Origin: NIC37A-2 sp050289625
Lineage (GTDB): Bacteria > Myxococcota_A > Polyangia > Polyangiales > Polyangiaceae
DNA length: 64,000 bases
NCBI GenBank assembly: GCA_050289625.1
Contig: JBNKGC010000001.1
Location: 62,001 to 126,000, forward strand
Direction: 5' to 3'
How positions within the stretch are numbered: position 1 is the stretch's first letter; the number at the start of each line of letters is the position of its first letter. The notes beneath the pieces were generated by a model. It did no database searches. It was given only the letters and a program-made list of their open reading frames with translations, and was not told the DNA's origin. A program made the position numbers and the translations under genes. Shown here piece after piece: positions 10,822-19,757 of the stretch.

Positions 10822-11988
10822 ATGCTCTTTTCGACGAACGTTCCACGTCTCAAGCTGCGCGTGGCCACGATCCTGGGTTTGCTGGTTTTCGCACTCGGGG
10901 CGTGCTCTTCCCAGCCACCAGCGGCGCCGCCTCCTCCTGCTGCCCCGGTGCCGCCCTCCGCCCCTGAAGAGCCTGCGTCGGGCGAACCCGTCACCGAGCA
11001 GCGCAACGTCGTTCCCGAGGCCCACGTGCCAGCGTACGTGGATCGCGCTGTCGAGGCGCCGGATCGGAGTGCAGCAGATCGCACGCTCGATCCGCAGCGC
11101 AAGCCCAAGGAGCTGCTGTCGGTTTTCGGCATTCGTCCGAACATGCGTGTGGCGGAAATCGCGGCGGGCAACGGTTACACGACGGAGCTCCTGGCGCGCG
11201 TCGTCGGACCCGAAGGCAAGGTGTACGGCCAGAACAACGCGTTCGTTCTCCAGAAGTTCGCAGAAGGACCCTGGAGCGAGCGGCTCCAAAAGCCCGTGAT
11301 GCAGAACGTGACGCGGATCGACTCGGAGCTCGATGCTCCGCTCGATGGTGTCGAAGGGCTCGACGCGGTCGTGCTCGTACTTTTTTATCACGACACGGTT
11401 TGGATGAAGACGGACCGCGGGGCGATGAACCGCGCGGTTTATGCCGCGCTCAAGCCGGGGGGCATCTATGGGATCGTCGACCACAGTGCTCGACCCGGAG
11501 ACGGCGTGGCGCAGGCAAAGAACCTGCATCGTATCGAGGAGAGCGTCGTCGTGTCCGAGGTGGAGCAGGCGGGGTTTCAGCTGGTTGGTACGTCGGATTT
11601 TCTCCGCAACCCGAGCGATCCGCGGGACTGGAATGCCGCTCCGAGTCAGGCCGGCGAGCGACGCGGCCAGAGCGACCGGTTCGTACTCAAGTTCAGGAAG
11701 CCGGACGCAGAGCTGAACGGCGCAGCGGAGCCGCAAGATCAGGTGGAGCCAACCGCAGAAGTCCCGCTCACGCGCTGTCAGGAGCCGCGCTCCGCGGTGT
11801 GCACCCGCGAGTACCGCCCTGTCTGTGCCGAGGTCGACACGGGGGTTCGCTGCGTCAAGGCGCCGTGTCCCTCCACGCAGCGAAAGACGTTCCCGAACGC
11901 GTGCACTGCGTGCGCCGACGACAAGGTAATCGGGTATCGCCCCGGGGTATGCCCACCTTCGGCCGAGGACCCACCTCACTCGCGGTGA
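10822..11988 (+). CDS. Lipoprotein SAM methyltransferase with C-terminal Kazal-like domain
   Basis: The 388-aa protein has a signal peptide with lipobox ALGAC (Cys28), a Pro/Ala-rich linker to about 60, and a class I methyltransferase-like domain (about 80-290) with VAEIAAGNGYTTELLA as motif I and ALKPGGIYGIVDH as a later motif. A Cys-rich tail (319-377) follows, with CTREYRPVC and KTFPNACTACAD as in Kazal-type inhibitor modules. The methyltransferase group with a signal peptide is known in Gram-negative bacteria, but its substrate is not, and a SAM enzyme outside the cytoplasm is puzzling. The added Kazal-like module is unusual. Its 3' end overlaps the convergent usp gene by 13 bp. Confidence 0.85.
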   Translation: MLFSTNVPRLKLRVATILGLLVFALGACSSQPPAAPPPPAAPVPPSAPEEPASGEPVTEQRNVVPEAHVPAYVDRAVEAPDRSAADRTLDPQRKPKELLSVFGIRPNMRVAEIAAGNGYTTELLARVVGPEGKVYGQNNAFVLQKFAEGPWSERLQKPVMQNVTRIDSELDAPLDGVEGLDAVVLVLFYHDTVWMKTDRGAMNRAVYAALKPGGIYGIVDHSARPGDGVAQAKNLHRIEESVVVSEVEQAGFQLVGTSDFLRNPSDPRDWNAAPSQAGERRGQSDRFVLKFRKPDAELNGAAEPQDQVEPTAEVPLTRCQEPRSAVCTREYRPVCAEVDTGVRCVKAPCPSTQRKTFPNACTACADDKVIGYRPGVCPPSAEDPPHSR

Positions 11989-12410
11989 GCGAGCTTCAGC
12001 ACGAGAACGGGGCAAGGAGTCAGGCGGACGACTCGTTCGGCAACCGAGCCCAGGATGGCCCGCTTGACTCCCTTTCTCCCGTGGGACGCGATGACGACGA
12101 GATCGGCTCCTTGCTCCTCGGCGTAGTGAGCGACCTCGCGGCCCGGCTCGCCGACGAGTACGGCGTACGCTGCATTCGGATAGCGTTCGCCCAGGCGTTT
12201 CCGGAGTGCCAGGGTTGCGTTCTGTGTGCGTTCCACGTCCGACAGGGCGCCCCAGGCAGTGGCCGGATCGAGGGCGTTCAGGGGGGGCAATACGTGGACG
12301 ATGTGGAGTGCCTCGTCCGAGGCGGCGAGTTCGCGAGCCGAGTTCAGGACCTCTTCGGTGGTGTCGAAGTCGACTGGGACGATGACGGTTTTTCGCGGCG
12401 CAAATGCCAT
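11976..12410 (-). CDS. Universal stress protein (UspA family)
   Basis: A 144-aa single-domain Usp. It shows the N-terminal IVPVDFDTTEEVL strand-helix and the C-terminal nucleotide-binding signature SHGRKG, LGSVAERVV and CPVLVLK, so it probably binds ATP. Usp proteins support survival under starvation, hypoxia or oxidative stress. Two CBS-domain genes flank it. A plausible aaggaaac ribosome site precedes the ATG. Confidence 0.93.
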   Translation of the reverse strand: MAFAPRKTVIVPVDFDTTEEVLNSARELAASDEALHIVHVLPPLNALDPATAWGALSDVERTQNATLALRKRLGERYPNAAYAVLVGEPGREVAHYAEEQGADLVVIASHGRKGVKRAILGSVAERVVRLTPCPVLVLKLAHRE

Positions 12411-13008
12411 GGATCTAGTTTCCTTCCGATTTCGACCGAGGTGTGTTTTTCAAGAAGGTGCGCGTCACTTTCTTGGCGAGGCGCGGAGAGGCTCACTTCC
12501 CCAGCTCGGCCCCGGCTCTCCCACAACTGACTCCAAACGAGTTCTTTGCAAGCATTGGGCCGCCGCGTGGTCGAAGCCAGCCGTCGAGCGCTTCCGGCGA
12601 TGACCGCGGCATGTGACGCATGGCCTGCTCTCCCGTGGCGCCGAATGCGACGGGACCTCCACGCACAAGCTGCGTCATCAGAGTCAGTTGCGCAGAAATT
12701 GCAGGTATTTTACCACTTCGCTCGCGGGGGCTACTTCTCTATCGTCTCGCTTCGGGATGCCTTCCACTCGAAACGGGTCACGCCGGCGGGGCGTCGCCGG
12801 TGTGAAGCCAATGAGAGTCCCCCGCACGGTCCTACGGCGATCATCGCCTGCAATGATCGAAGAAAACACCAGCGGCACGTGCAGAAGGGTGGCCTCGCGT
12901 AGCCGTTCTTGCCCTCACTCGGAGGGGGGCAAAACGGCGGAGGGAAATCAACGCAAGTGGTTCCCGCTGGAAAGGAAGGTTGGCACGAGTCGTGTATTCG
13001 AGAAGGGC
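12411..13008. other. 598-bp non-coding stretch holding repeat copy A
   Basis: No convincing gene is present between the usp and CBS genes. The right part (12838-12970) is a repeat found again at 39426-39559. The left part holds the promoter regions of two divergent genes, but I cannot place a reliable promoter. Confidence 0.5.
12838..12970 (+). repeat. Intergenic repeat family 1, copy A
   Basis: A 133-bp element that aligns over its length, with few gaps, to the reverse complement of 39426-39559, and in its first part to the reverse complement of 32732-32772. It opens with an inverted repeat cgatcat-N8-atgatcg (12838-12859), continues through gcggcacgtgcag and gtagccg, and ends with atcaacgcaagtggtt. 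It lies 39 bp upstream of the CBS gene. Function unknown: miniature mobile element, regulatory repeat or sRNA are all possible. Confidence 0.75.
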
Positions 13009-13404
13009 ATGATTATCGATGAAGTCATGACGAAGAACCCCACCGCTCTGGAGGTTCAGGCCACGGTGGGCGACGCAGTGGAAACGTTCGTCGAACTGGA
13101 CGTGCGACACGTGCCAGTGCTCGAGGGAGGAGAACTCGTCGGTATCGTCAGCGATCGGGACGTTCGCGCGCTCGTGGGTCAAGCGACCGGCGACGAAGAA
13201 CGTGCCCTGCTCGCGAGGCCCATCACGTCGATTATGTCGGCGGGAGTGGTTTCTTGCTCTCCGGACGACGACGTAAAGGACGCGGTCGACGCGATGCTCG
13301 AAAATCGGCTCGGCAGCGTGCCGGTCGTGCGCGAAGGAACCCGCGAGCTGGTTGGTATCGTGAGCTACGTGGATGTACTCCGTGTCGCGCGCGACCTGCT
13401 CTGA
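13009..13404 (+). CDS. Two-CBS-domain protein
   Basis: A 131-aa CBS pair: first module about 1-60 (MIIDEVMTKNPTAL, then VGIVSDRDVRALV), second about 70-131 (IMSAGVVSCSP, then LVGIVSYVDVLRVA). Likely binds AMP/ATP or a related nucleotide. The ATG at 13009 starts exactly where the first CBS domain begins, with gagaaggg just upstream. Repeat copy A lies in its upstream region. It is not closely similar to the CBS protein at 10148, so the two are not a recent duplication. Confidence 0.9.
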   Translation: MIIDEVMTKNPTALEVQATVGDAVETFVELDVRHVPVLEGGELVGIVSDRDVRALVGQATGDEERALLARPITSIMSAGVVSCSPDDDVKDAVDAMLENRLGSVPVVREGTRELVGIVSYVDVLRVARDLL

Positions 13405-13534
13405 TCCAATTGTGCAGCCTGTGCTGCCCATCGCTGAGCACGCTCAGCCGAGTCGCGTTACCATCGTTACCATGGAAGGAGGGAGGGACGCGCCAGGGAG
13501 GTCCCGGAGCGTCCCTCGAGGCCAACGAGCGATT

Positions 13535-14239
13535 ATGTCGGCGAGCATTCTCGTGAGAACCGCTGCCTGTACCCTCGGCGTCAGCTGCGCGGCTCTCGTC
13601 GATGCCTGGCGCGGGAAGCTGAGCGTGAGATCGGGGGATGAGAAGCTCGACCAGTGGTCGGCCCACCTGCTCCACCAGGTGAAGGCGAAGCTTCACGTGC
13701 GCGGAAGCGAGCACGTCGACGCGGAGGCGTCGTACGTGGTCATGAGCAACCACCAGTCTCACTACGACATCCCGGTCCTGTTTCAGGCGCTGCCTCTCTC
13801 CCTCCGCATGGTGGCTAAGGCCGAGCTGTTCAAGATCCCCGTTTGGTCCGAGGCCATGCGAGTTGCGGGATTCATCGCCATCGATCGTTCACGTGGACGC
13901 GAGGCCATGCGGACGCTGCTCGAGGCCGGTGAGCGGTTGAAGCGCGAACACACGAGTCTCTGGATCGCTCCCGAGGGAACGCGCAGCCGAGATGGAACGC
14001 TGGGCGACTTCAAGAAGGGGGGCTTTCGCCTCGCTCAGGCAACCGAGTTACCCATCCTTCCCGTGAGCATCCAGGGCACGATGGGGATCCTGCGGGCGGG
14101 CACCAGTCGCGTGCACACCGACCAAACGGTCGACGTGACCATCGCCCCGCCGATCGATCCGAGAGCATACGCGGGTCGTCTGTCAGAGCTGATTCGTGAC
14201 GTTCGGCAGACGATCGCGCGCCCGCTCGCTGGAGGGTGA
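13535..14239 (+). CDS. plsC: 1-acyl-sn-glycerol-3-phosphate acyltransferase (PlsC family)
   Basis: Membrane acyltransferase that adds the second acyl chain in phosphatidic acid synthesis. The 234-aa product has the catalytic box NHQSHYD (H-x4-D), then APEGTRSRDG (block III) and the later conserved LPILPVSIQGT. A hydrophobic N-terminus anchors it. The ATG at 13535 gives the usual family length; an ATG at 13472 is possible but adds a non-conserved stretch. A hairpin (14240-14263) follows the stop codon directly. Confidence 0.9.
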   Translation: MSASILVRTAACTLGVSCAALVDAWRGKLSVRSGDEKLDQWSAHLLHQVKAKLHVRGSEHVDAEASYVVMSNHQSHYDIPVLFQALPLSLRMVAKAELFKIPVWSEAMRVAGFIAIDRSRGREAMRTLLEAGERLKREHTSLWIAPEGTRSRDGTLGDFKKGGFRLAQATELPILPVSIQGTMGILRAGTSRVHTDQTVDVTIAPPIDPRAYAGRLSELIRDVRQTIARPLAGG

Positions 14240-14263
14240 GGGCGGAGAAGTGGCACTCCGCCC
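14240..14263 (+). terminator. Hairpin after plsC
   Basis: gggcggag and ctccgccc form a perfect 8-bp stem with an 8-nt loop immediately after the plsC stop codon. No T-run follows. It lies between two convergent genes and could act in both directions. Confidence 0.45.
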
Positions 14264-14311
14264 GGCGAGGCTGGCTGGGAGAGACTGCCGCGCGGCGATC
14301 CGTGGCCCATC

Positions 14312-14881
14312 TCAGAGGGCGATGACCACGTCGAGAGCTGCGTGAGCCTCACGGCGGTCTCCGTCGCGCAGGGTGATGTCGACGACGGCCTGTCGCCCGT
14401 CGAGCACGGCCACGGAGGTCACCGTTGGGTGGTCGGAAACGTCGATGCGGGCCTTGGCTACGACGCGCCCTCCGGACCCGTCTTCAGCGCACGAAATGAC
14501 GACGTCTTCCGACTGGTAGATGGCGATGGGTGCGTCATCGACCAAGATTTGGAAGTCAAGCTCGATGGTCGAGTCGGTGCCCGCACCGAGGCCGGTCGTG
14601 TGCAGGAGCAGATCGACCTGCATGCCTGCTTGGGAACCGAAGAAGGGCTCGATGGCGTCGCCGGGCTCCAGCTGGACGTACGAGCCGTCCGAATCGACGC
14701 CGATCTCCACCTCCGGATCGCCGACGGGCGCACAGGGGCCGGTTTCCGGGATCGTGCCGCCGCTGCCTCCCGTCGCCCCGCCGCCGGTCCCTGTGCCAGC
14801 TGTGCCGTTGGGAGATCCAGGCGCCTCGGCGTCACCGCAGGCCAAGATCAAGAAGGCAACGGCAAGAGGAAGAAATCGCAT
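14312..14881 (-). CDS. Predicted lipoprotein with Gly-rich linker
   Basis: A 189-aa exported protein of unknown function. The signal peptide ends in lipobox LILAC (Cys15), followed by a Gly/Thr linker (GTGTGGGATGGSGG) and a beta-rich domain with two cysteines. This architecture is very common in Polyangiales. The HAD phosphatase gene lies 75 bp upstream on the same strand, so co-transcription is possible. No known domain recognised. Confidence 0.7.
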   Translation of the reverse strand: MRFLPLAVAFLILACGDAEAPGSPNGTAGTGTGGGATGGSGGTIPETGPCAPVGDPEVEIGVDSDGSYVQLEPGDAIEPFFGSQAGMQVDLLLHTTGLGAGTDSTIELDFQILVDDAPIAIYQSEDVVISCAEDGSGGRVVAKARIDVSDHPTVTSVAVLDGRQAVVDITLRDGDRREAHAALDVVIAL

Positions 14882-14956
14882 GGCGTTCGACGAAGGTGGG
14901 GGACGAAGGAAGAGTTCGAGAGCCGAAAGAGCAACGGCCGTGCCACAGTCGCCGGG

Positions 14957-15649
14957 TCAGCACGGGTGGCCGCTGGGAGTGGGCGCGGTGGAGTTTCGAT
15001 TTGCAGTGACGAAAACCTCCAGCCAGCGAGGAAACTCGGCAATCGAGTCGATGACGTGCGGTTCCTCGTCACCCGGAAATCCCCGGCGCGTCTCGGGGCC
15101 CGTCCGCACGGCGACGAAGGGAATGCCTGCCGCCCGAGCCGCGATGCGATCTTCGTTGCGGTCGCCTACGTAGACCGCTCCGGGAGAGCCGTCGGGTCGC
15201 CAAGCGATCCGTTCCCACACCGGTTCGAAGCAACGAGGATCGGGCTTCGCTGCGGGCCCATGATCGGCAGGATAGATGCCCCCGAACCATTCGGGATCGA
15301 TGCCCGCCTGAGCGAGCCTTCGTGCTAGGCGCGCGGAGCTTCGCTTGGTGACGATGAACAGCTCGTGACCCCGGGCCCGGAGCTCGTGGAGTGCCTCGAT
15401 GGATCCGACGAAGGGTTGGTAGACCACGGAGTGGGCCAACTGATCGAAGCGCTCGAGAAAGGGAGTCAGATCGGTGTTCGGCCAGAAGCCGCGCAACGTC
15501 TCGTGCCAGGTGGGACCATAGTGACTCAGCTCGTCGACGGAGGGTTCGCGCCATCCGAGCTCGCGCGCGATCCCCTGATGCAAGCTGACGTAGCCGGGAA
15601 AGCTCTCGATGAGGGTGTCGTCGAGATCGAAGATCAGGGCTCGGAGCAT
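14957..15649 (-). CDS. HAD-superfamily hydrolase, phosphoglycolate-phosphatase-like
   Basis: A 230-aa phosphatase of HAD subfamily IA. Motif I is FDLDDTLIES (nucleophile Asp8), motif II is IVTKRSS, and motif IV is YVGDRNEDRIAARAAG. An alpha-helical cap lies between motifs I and II. Substrate not predictable; candidates are phosphoglycolate or other small phosphoesters. It is divergent from the VWA lipoprotein gene at 15891. Confidence 0.88.
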   Translation of the reverse strand: MLRALIFDLDDTLIESFPGYVSLHQGIARELGWREPSVDELSHYGPTWHETLRGFWPNTDLTPFLERFDQLAHSVVYQPFVGSIEALHELRARGHELFIVTKRSSARLARRLAQAGIDPEWFGGIYPADHGPAAKPDPRCFEPVWERIAWRPDGSPGAVYVGDRNEDRIAARAAGIPFVAVRTGPETRRGFPGDEEPHVIDSIAEFPRWLEVFVTANRNSTAPTPSGHPC

Positions 15650-15876
15650 CGCCGGAGCATACCGTGCGGCTTTCGATGGCGAATCCCCTGGTCCTCAAGA
15701 ACACTTGCCGGATCCGGGCTTGCCGGCCAACTTCGGGTGGTTTGTGGGCGATGTAGGAGTTTTGGTGCGCACCGACGACTCGAGAGTTCATTCCTGCCGC
15801 GTTTTCCGAGCCCACTATTGCGCCCCCGCGTCGGGGGAGGGCAAGCTCGCGCACTCAGCGCCCGACGCGGCGCGAC

Positions 15877-15882
15877 GGAGGT
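15877..15882 (+). promoter_or_regulatory. Ribosome binding site deciding a TTG start
   Basis: GGAGGT lies 8 nt before TTG 15891 but 20 nt before the next ATG (15903), so TTG is the likely start of the VWA lipoprotein. Confidence 0.65.
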
Positions 15883-15890
15883 AAGTCACT

Positions 15891-16928
15891 TTGCAGAACT
15901 GGATGCGCCGTGCGGCTGGTCTTCTCACGGTAGGGGCTGCCCTCCTTCTCGGAGGGTGCGGTGGCGGGCTCGAGCTATCGCGAGTCAACTCGGCCGAGGC
16001 AAAACCCAACAACGTATGGGTCTTTTTCACGGTGAAGGACGGGGATGAGCCCGTCGCCGGTCTCGAAGCGGAGGACTTCGAGATCTACGAGGACGACCAG
16101 CTGGTTTCGACCTTCGAAAGCCAGCAGGTGATCCAAAACCCCAAGATCGCGGCAGTTTCCTACACCCTGCTTCTGCTCGATGTGAGCGGGAGCGTTACGG
16201 AGAGCGGTCGGGCCGACGCCCTCGTCGACGCGGCGAAGCTCTTCACCGAGCGGGTTTCGAAGAGTCAGAAAGTCGGCGTCTACGCCTTTGACGGCGCCGA
16301 AAAGATTCACTCCGTCGTGCCCTTCTCCGAGGCTCAAGGCACGGTGGAAGGTGGCCTCGAAGGGCTTCGCAAGTACAAGCCGAAGGACCCCTCGACGAAC
16401 TTGAACGGCGCCATCGTGGAGGGTCTCGAAGTGCTGCGCGCCGGCCTCGAGAAGGACGATCGCCCGCTGAAGTTCGGTACCTTGGTGGTCTTCTCGGACG
16501 GTACGGACCGGGCTGCCCGCGTCAGTCGGCAAGAGATGGCCGACGCGATGGGGAAGAAGGAGTACGAAAACTACGAGATCTTCGCGATCGGTGTGGGTGG
16601 CGAGATTCAGAAGGACACCCTCGAAGAAATCGGCCGCGATGGTGCGGAGCAGGTCGAAGACCCCGCCAAGGTGCAAGAAGCCTTCGAAAAGGTTGCCAAG
16701 CGGATCGACGCGCACATGAAGCGCTTCTATCTGCTGAGCTATTGCACACCGGCCCGCAAGGGAACGCACCAGGTCCGCATCGTCGCCAAGAGAAAAGATC
16801 CGGAAGGCAGCGGCGAGCTGGAGTACACCTTCGACGCGGAGGGCTTCGGTCCTCCCCCGGAATGCAACCCACTGCGGGAACCGGCGTTCGACTTGGACGC
16901 GCCGCAACCCGCGGAGGAGGAGGAATGA
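15891..16928 (+). CDS. VWA-domain lipoprotein
   Basis: A 345-aa exported protein. The signal peptide has lipobox LLGGC, followed by a small beta-domain (about 35-80, resembling VWFA-related Myxococcus-type surface domains) and a von Willebrand A domain (about 85-285). The MIDAS motif is DVSGS, with later Thr (PSTNLNG) and Asp (FSDGTDRAA) metal ligands. It probably binds a protein partner at the cell surface in a Mg-dependent way. The acidic tail ends in EEEE. The start is TTG, chosen from the GGAGGT at 15877. It lies only 3 bp before the methyltransferase gene. Confidence 0.85.
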   Translation: MQNWMRRAAGLLTVGAALLLGGCGGGLELSRVNSAEAKPNNVWVFFTVKDGDEPVAGLEAEDFEIYEDDQLVSTFESQQVIQNPKIAAVSYTLLLLDVSGSVTESGRADALVDAAKLFTERVSKSQKVGVYAFDGAEKIHSVVPFSEAQGTVEGGLEGLRKYKPKDPSTNLNGAIVEGLEVLRAGLEKDDRPLKFGTLVVFSDGTDRAARVSRQEMADAMGKKEYENYEIFAIGVGGEIQKDTLEEIGRDGAEQVEDPAKVQEAFEKVAKRIDAHMKRFYLLSYCTPARKGTHQVRIVAKRKDPEGSGELEYTFDAEGFGPPPECNPLREPAFDLDAPQPAEEEE

Positions 16929-16931
16929 GGC

Positions 16932-17765
16932 ATGGGTGAGGCGAACCGGCCACCGAACCCCTTGGCGAGTCCCGAGCCGTGGAACGCCGTCGCGTCCGGT
17001 TATGCGCGTTCGACCAAGGAGTTCTTGGGCGAGTACTCGCGAACGGGCCTTGCTCGTCTGGAGCTCGGCTCCAACATGGTGGCTCTCGACGTCGCGTGCG
17101 GTCCGGGCACCACCACGCTGATGCTCGCGAAACGCGTCGCGCGGGTCCACGCGCTCGACTTCTCTTCGGCGATGCTTTCTGAGCTCGAGCGGGGCATCCA
17201 AAGCGCGGAGTTGTCGAACGTCGAAGCCCGCCAGGGCGATGGTCAGGCGCTGCCCTACGCTGACGAGAGCTTCGACGTGGCCGTGTCCATGTTCGGGTTG
17301 ATGTTCTTCCCCGATCGCGCTGCGGGTTTTGGCGAGCTGTTTCGAACGTTGCGTCCCGGTGGTTCGGCTCTCGTGTCGAGTTGGGCGCCGACAACCGACT
17401 CGCCAGCCATGCAAATCCTGTTCGGAGCTCTTCGCGCGGCCGACCCGTCACGTCCCGAGCCGAAGTTCGATGTCTCGAGCCTCGAAAATCCTGACGTTTT
17501 CGAGGCGGAGATGCGTGCGGCCGGTTTCGTGGACGTGAGCGTCGAGCCGGTAGTGCACGGGATCGACGTCGCCGCGCCAGCGGAGTTCTGGCACGGGATC
17601 GTCGAAGGGTGTGCTCCGCTTGCGCTCATGCAGCGGAAGTTGGGGGCGACCGAGTGGAAGCGTAAGGAAAACATGGCGCTCGCCCACCTGGAGCAAACCC
17701 TCACCGACCTGCCTACCACGCTGACCTCGACGGCTCATCTCGCCTTCGGAACGAAGCCGGGCTGA
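16932..17765 (+). CDS. Class I SAM-dependent methyltransferase
   Basis: A 277-aa soluble methyltransferase of the UbiE/Methyltransf_11 type. Motif I is LDVACGPGTTTLMLA, the acidic ribose-binding residue lies in ALDFSSAM, motif II is ARQGDGQALPYADESFDVAVS, and motif III is LRPGGSALVSSW. The acceptor is unknown. It begins 3 bp after the VWA gene, so the two are probably co-transcribed, although no functional link is obvious. Confidence 0.88.
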   Translation: MGEANRPPNPLASPEPWNAVASGYARSTKEFLGEYSRTGLARLELGSNMVALDVACGPGTTTLMLAKRVARVHALDFSSAMLSELERGIQSAELSNVEARQGDGQALPYADESFDVAVSMFGLMFFPDRAAGFGELFRTLRPGGSALVSSWAPTTDSPAMQILFGALRAADPSRPEPKFDVSSLENPDVFEAEMRAAGFVDVSVEPVVHGIDVAAPAEFWHGIVEGCAPLALMQRKLGATEWKRKENMALAHLEQTLTDLPTTLTSTAHLAFGTKPG

Positions 17766-18074
17766 GAGCGTCGGAAGCGGGAGCGCTCCTGCGGCGCAGC
17801 GTGATCACGGGCAACCCAGCGAGACTCCGGGGGTGCGCTCAGGGTGAGACCACATCTGCGCCGCGCCCTTGGTCGCTTCGGCCCGCAGGCCTCTCGCGCT
17901 TGCTGACTGCGGGAACCGCAGCGGCCGCTACAGCGCCGGCAGCACATCCGAACCGGGAGCGGCTTCGTCGCGCCGGCTCGAAGCGGGAGCGAGGAGAGGT
18001 AGCCGTTTGCCGACGTCGTTGGATCCCGCGACTACCCTGATGACATCGAGGTTGAGTGGGGTAGGTAGCTTTCG
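17766..18074. other. 309-bp gap without a recognisable gene
   Basis: Between the methyltransferase and the FMN glutamate-synthase-like gene. The open frames here lack coding character, and I found no tRNA, riboswitch or terminator. It presumably carries the promoter of the downstream gene. Confidence 0.4.
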
Positions 18075-19757
18075 ATGACCCGACGGCATGCCAGGCGAAA
18101 ACGACAGTTCGAACGGCTTCCAGTGCGCGTGCCTGCCTTCATCGAGAAGTGGTCGCGCGCCCGCTTCTACCTGGGGTTCGTGCTCTCCGTCGTGGCCGTT
18201 GCCGCCCTGTCGTGGACCCATCCTTGGTTTTCCGTGCTCGGAATTCCCGTCGCGTTTCTTGCCGTCGTCGGCCTGCACGACGTGGTGCAGAAGAAGCACA
18301 CGATTCTGAGGAACTTCCCCATCATCGGCCACCTTCGCTACGTCGCCGAATCGCTGCGCCCGGAGCTCCGCCAGTACTTCGTCGAGTCCGATTCCGAGGA
18401 AAACCCACTCAGTCGCGAGAACCGCGGCATCGTCTATCAGCGCGCCAAGGGGGCGCTCGACACGCAGCCTTTTGGCACCCAACACCAGGTTTACGGCGTC
18501 GGCTACGAGTGGGTGGGGCATTCGCTGGCTCCGGTCAAACCTGCCGAGAGCGTCGCGCGCGTCACGATTGGCGCGGGGCGTTGCTCCGCACCGTATGAGG
18601 CGTCGCTCCTGAACATTTCCGCGATGAGCTTTGGTGCGCTCTCGGCCCGAGCCGTGTTGGCCATGAACGAGGGGGCTCGCCGTGGAGGTTTCTACCAAAA
18701 CACGGGCGAGGGGGGGGTGAGCCGGTACCACCTCGAGCCCGGCGGAGACTTGGTTTGGCAAATCGGAACGGGCTACTTCGGTTGTCGGAAAGACGACGGC
18801 AGTTTCGATCGGAAGTTGTTCGAGGAAACGGCGGCCGAGCGATCGATCAAGATGATCGAAATCAAGCTCTCCCAGGGCGCCAAGCCTGCCCATGGTGGTG
18901 TCTTGCCGGGAGTGAAGGTGTCGGCCGAGATTGCTCAGGCGCGGCGTCTTCCGGTTCATCAGACCGTGATATCCCCTCCGGCGCATTCGGCCTTCGAAGG
19001 TCCGCTGGGCCTTCTCGAGTTCGTTGTCGAGCTTCGCAAACGGAGCTCGGGCAAGCCTGTCGGCTTCAAACTGTGCGTGGGCAACCCAGTCGAGTTCATG
19101 GCCGTCGTCAAAGCCATGGCGGAGACGGGTCTGCGCCCCGATTTCATCACCGTCGACGGCGCGGAGGGGGGCACGGGGGCAGCTCCTCCGGAATTCACGA
19201 ACTCAGTCGGGATGCCCCTCGAAGAGGGCCTCGTGTTCGTCGACAACGCGCTGCGCGGCGCCGGGCTGCGGGACGAGCTCCACGTGATCTCCGCTGGGAA
19301 GATCATGACCGGTTTTCACATGCTTCGACACTTTGCTTTGGGAGCCGACCTCTGCAACTCGGCGCGCGCGATGATGCTTGCGGTAGGTTGCATCCAGGCA
19401 CTCAAGTGCAACACCAACCGCTGCCCCACGGGGGTCACGACCCAAGACCCGAGGCTCGTTCGCGGCCTCGTCGTCGGAGAGAAAGCGCCGCGCGTCGCTC
19501 GCTACCATCGGGAGACGGTTGACTCATTTCTCGAGCTGCTGGGCGCAGCCGGGCTCGCGGAACCGAAAGCGCTACGCCCGTACCACATTTACCGACGCGT
19601 TTCCCCGAACCGCATCCAGCACCTCGGGCAGGTCTTTCACCGACTCCAGCCCGGGTCCCTTCTGGAAGGAACGGCTCCCGAGCCGTATCAAAAGCTCTGG
19701 GGCGAGGCCCGGACGGACGTGTTCTCTCCCGAGGGGGGATCCGCGTCGTGGCGGTAG
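18075..19757 (+). CDS. Membrane-anchored FMN-binding glutamate-synthase-like protein
   Basis: A 560-aa protein with two N-terminal membrane segments (about 27-70) and the FMN/glutamate-synthase central domain fold (about 120-500). Conserved stretches include GGVSRYHLEPGGDLVWQIG, EIKLSQGAKPAHGG, DGAEGGTGAAP and the iron-sulfur-like Cys cluster CIQALKCNTNRCPTG. It lacks the amidotransferase and C-terminal domains of GltB, so it is not a complete glutamate synthase. The natural substrate of this stand-alone family is unknown. Upstream 309 bp hold no gene. Confidence 0.88.
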   Translation: MTRRHARRKRQFERLPVRVPAFIEKWSRARFYLGFVLSVVAVAALSWTHPWFSVLGIPVAFLAVVGLHDVVQKKHTILRNFPIIGHLRYVAESLRPELRQYFVESDSEENPLSRENRGIVYQRAKGALDTQPFGTQHQVYGVGYEWVGHSLAPVKPAESVARVTIGAGRCSAPYEASLLNISAMSFGALSARAVLAMNEGARRGGFYQNTGEGGVSRYHLEPGGDLVWQIGTGYFGCRKDDGSFDRKLFEETAAERSIKMIEIKLSQGAKPAHGGVLPGVKVSAEIAQARRLPVHQTVISPPAHSAFEGPLGLLEFVVELRKRSSGKPVGFKLCVGNPVEFMAVVKAMAETGLRPDFITVDGAEGGTGAAPPEFTNSVGMPLEEGLVFVDNALRGAGLRDELHVISAGKIMTGFHMLRHFALGADLCNSARAMMLAVGCIQALKCNTNRCPTGVTTQDPRLVRGLVVGEKAPRVARYHRETVDSFLELLGAAGLAEPKALRPYHIYRRVSPNRIQHLGQVFHRLQPGSLLEGTAPEPYQKLWGEARTDVFSPEGGSASWR

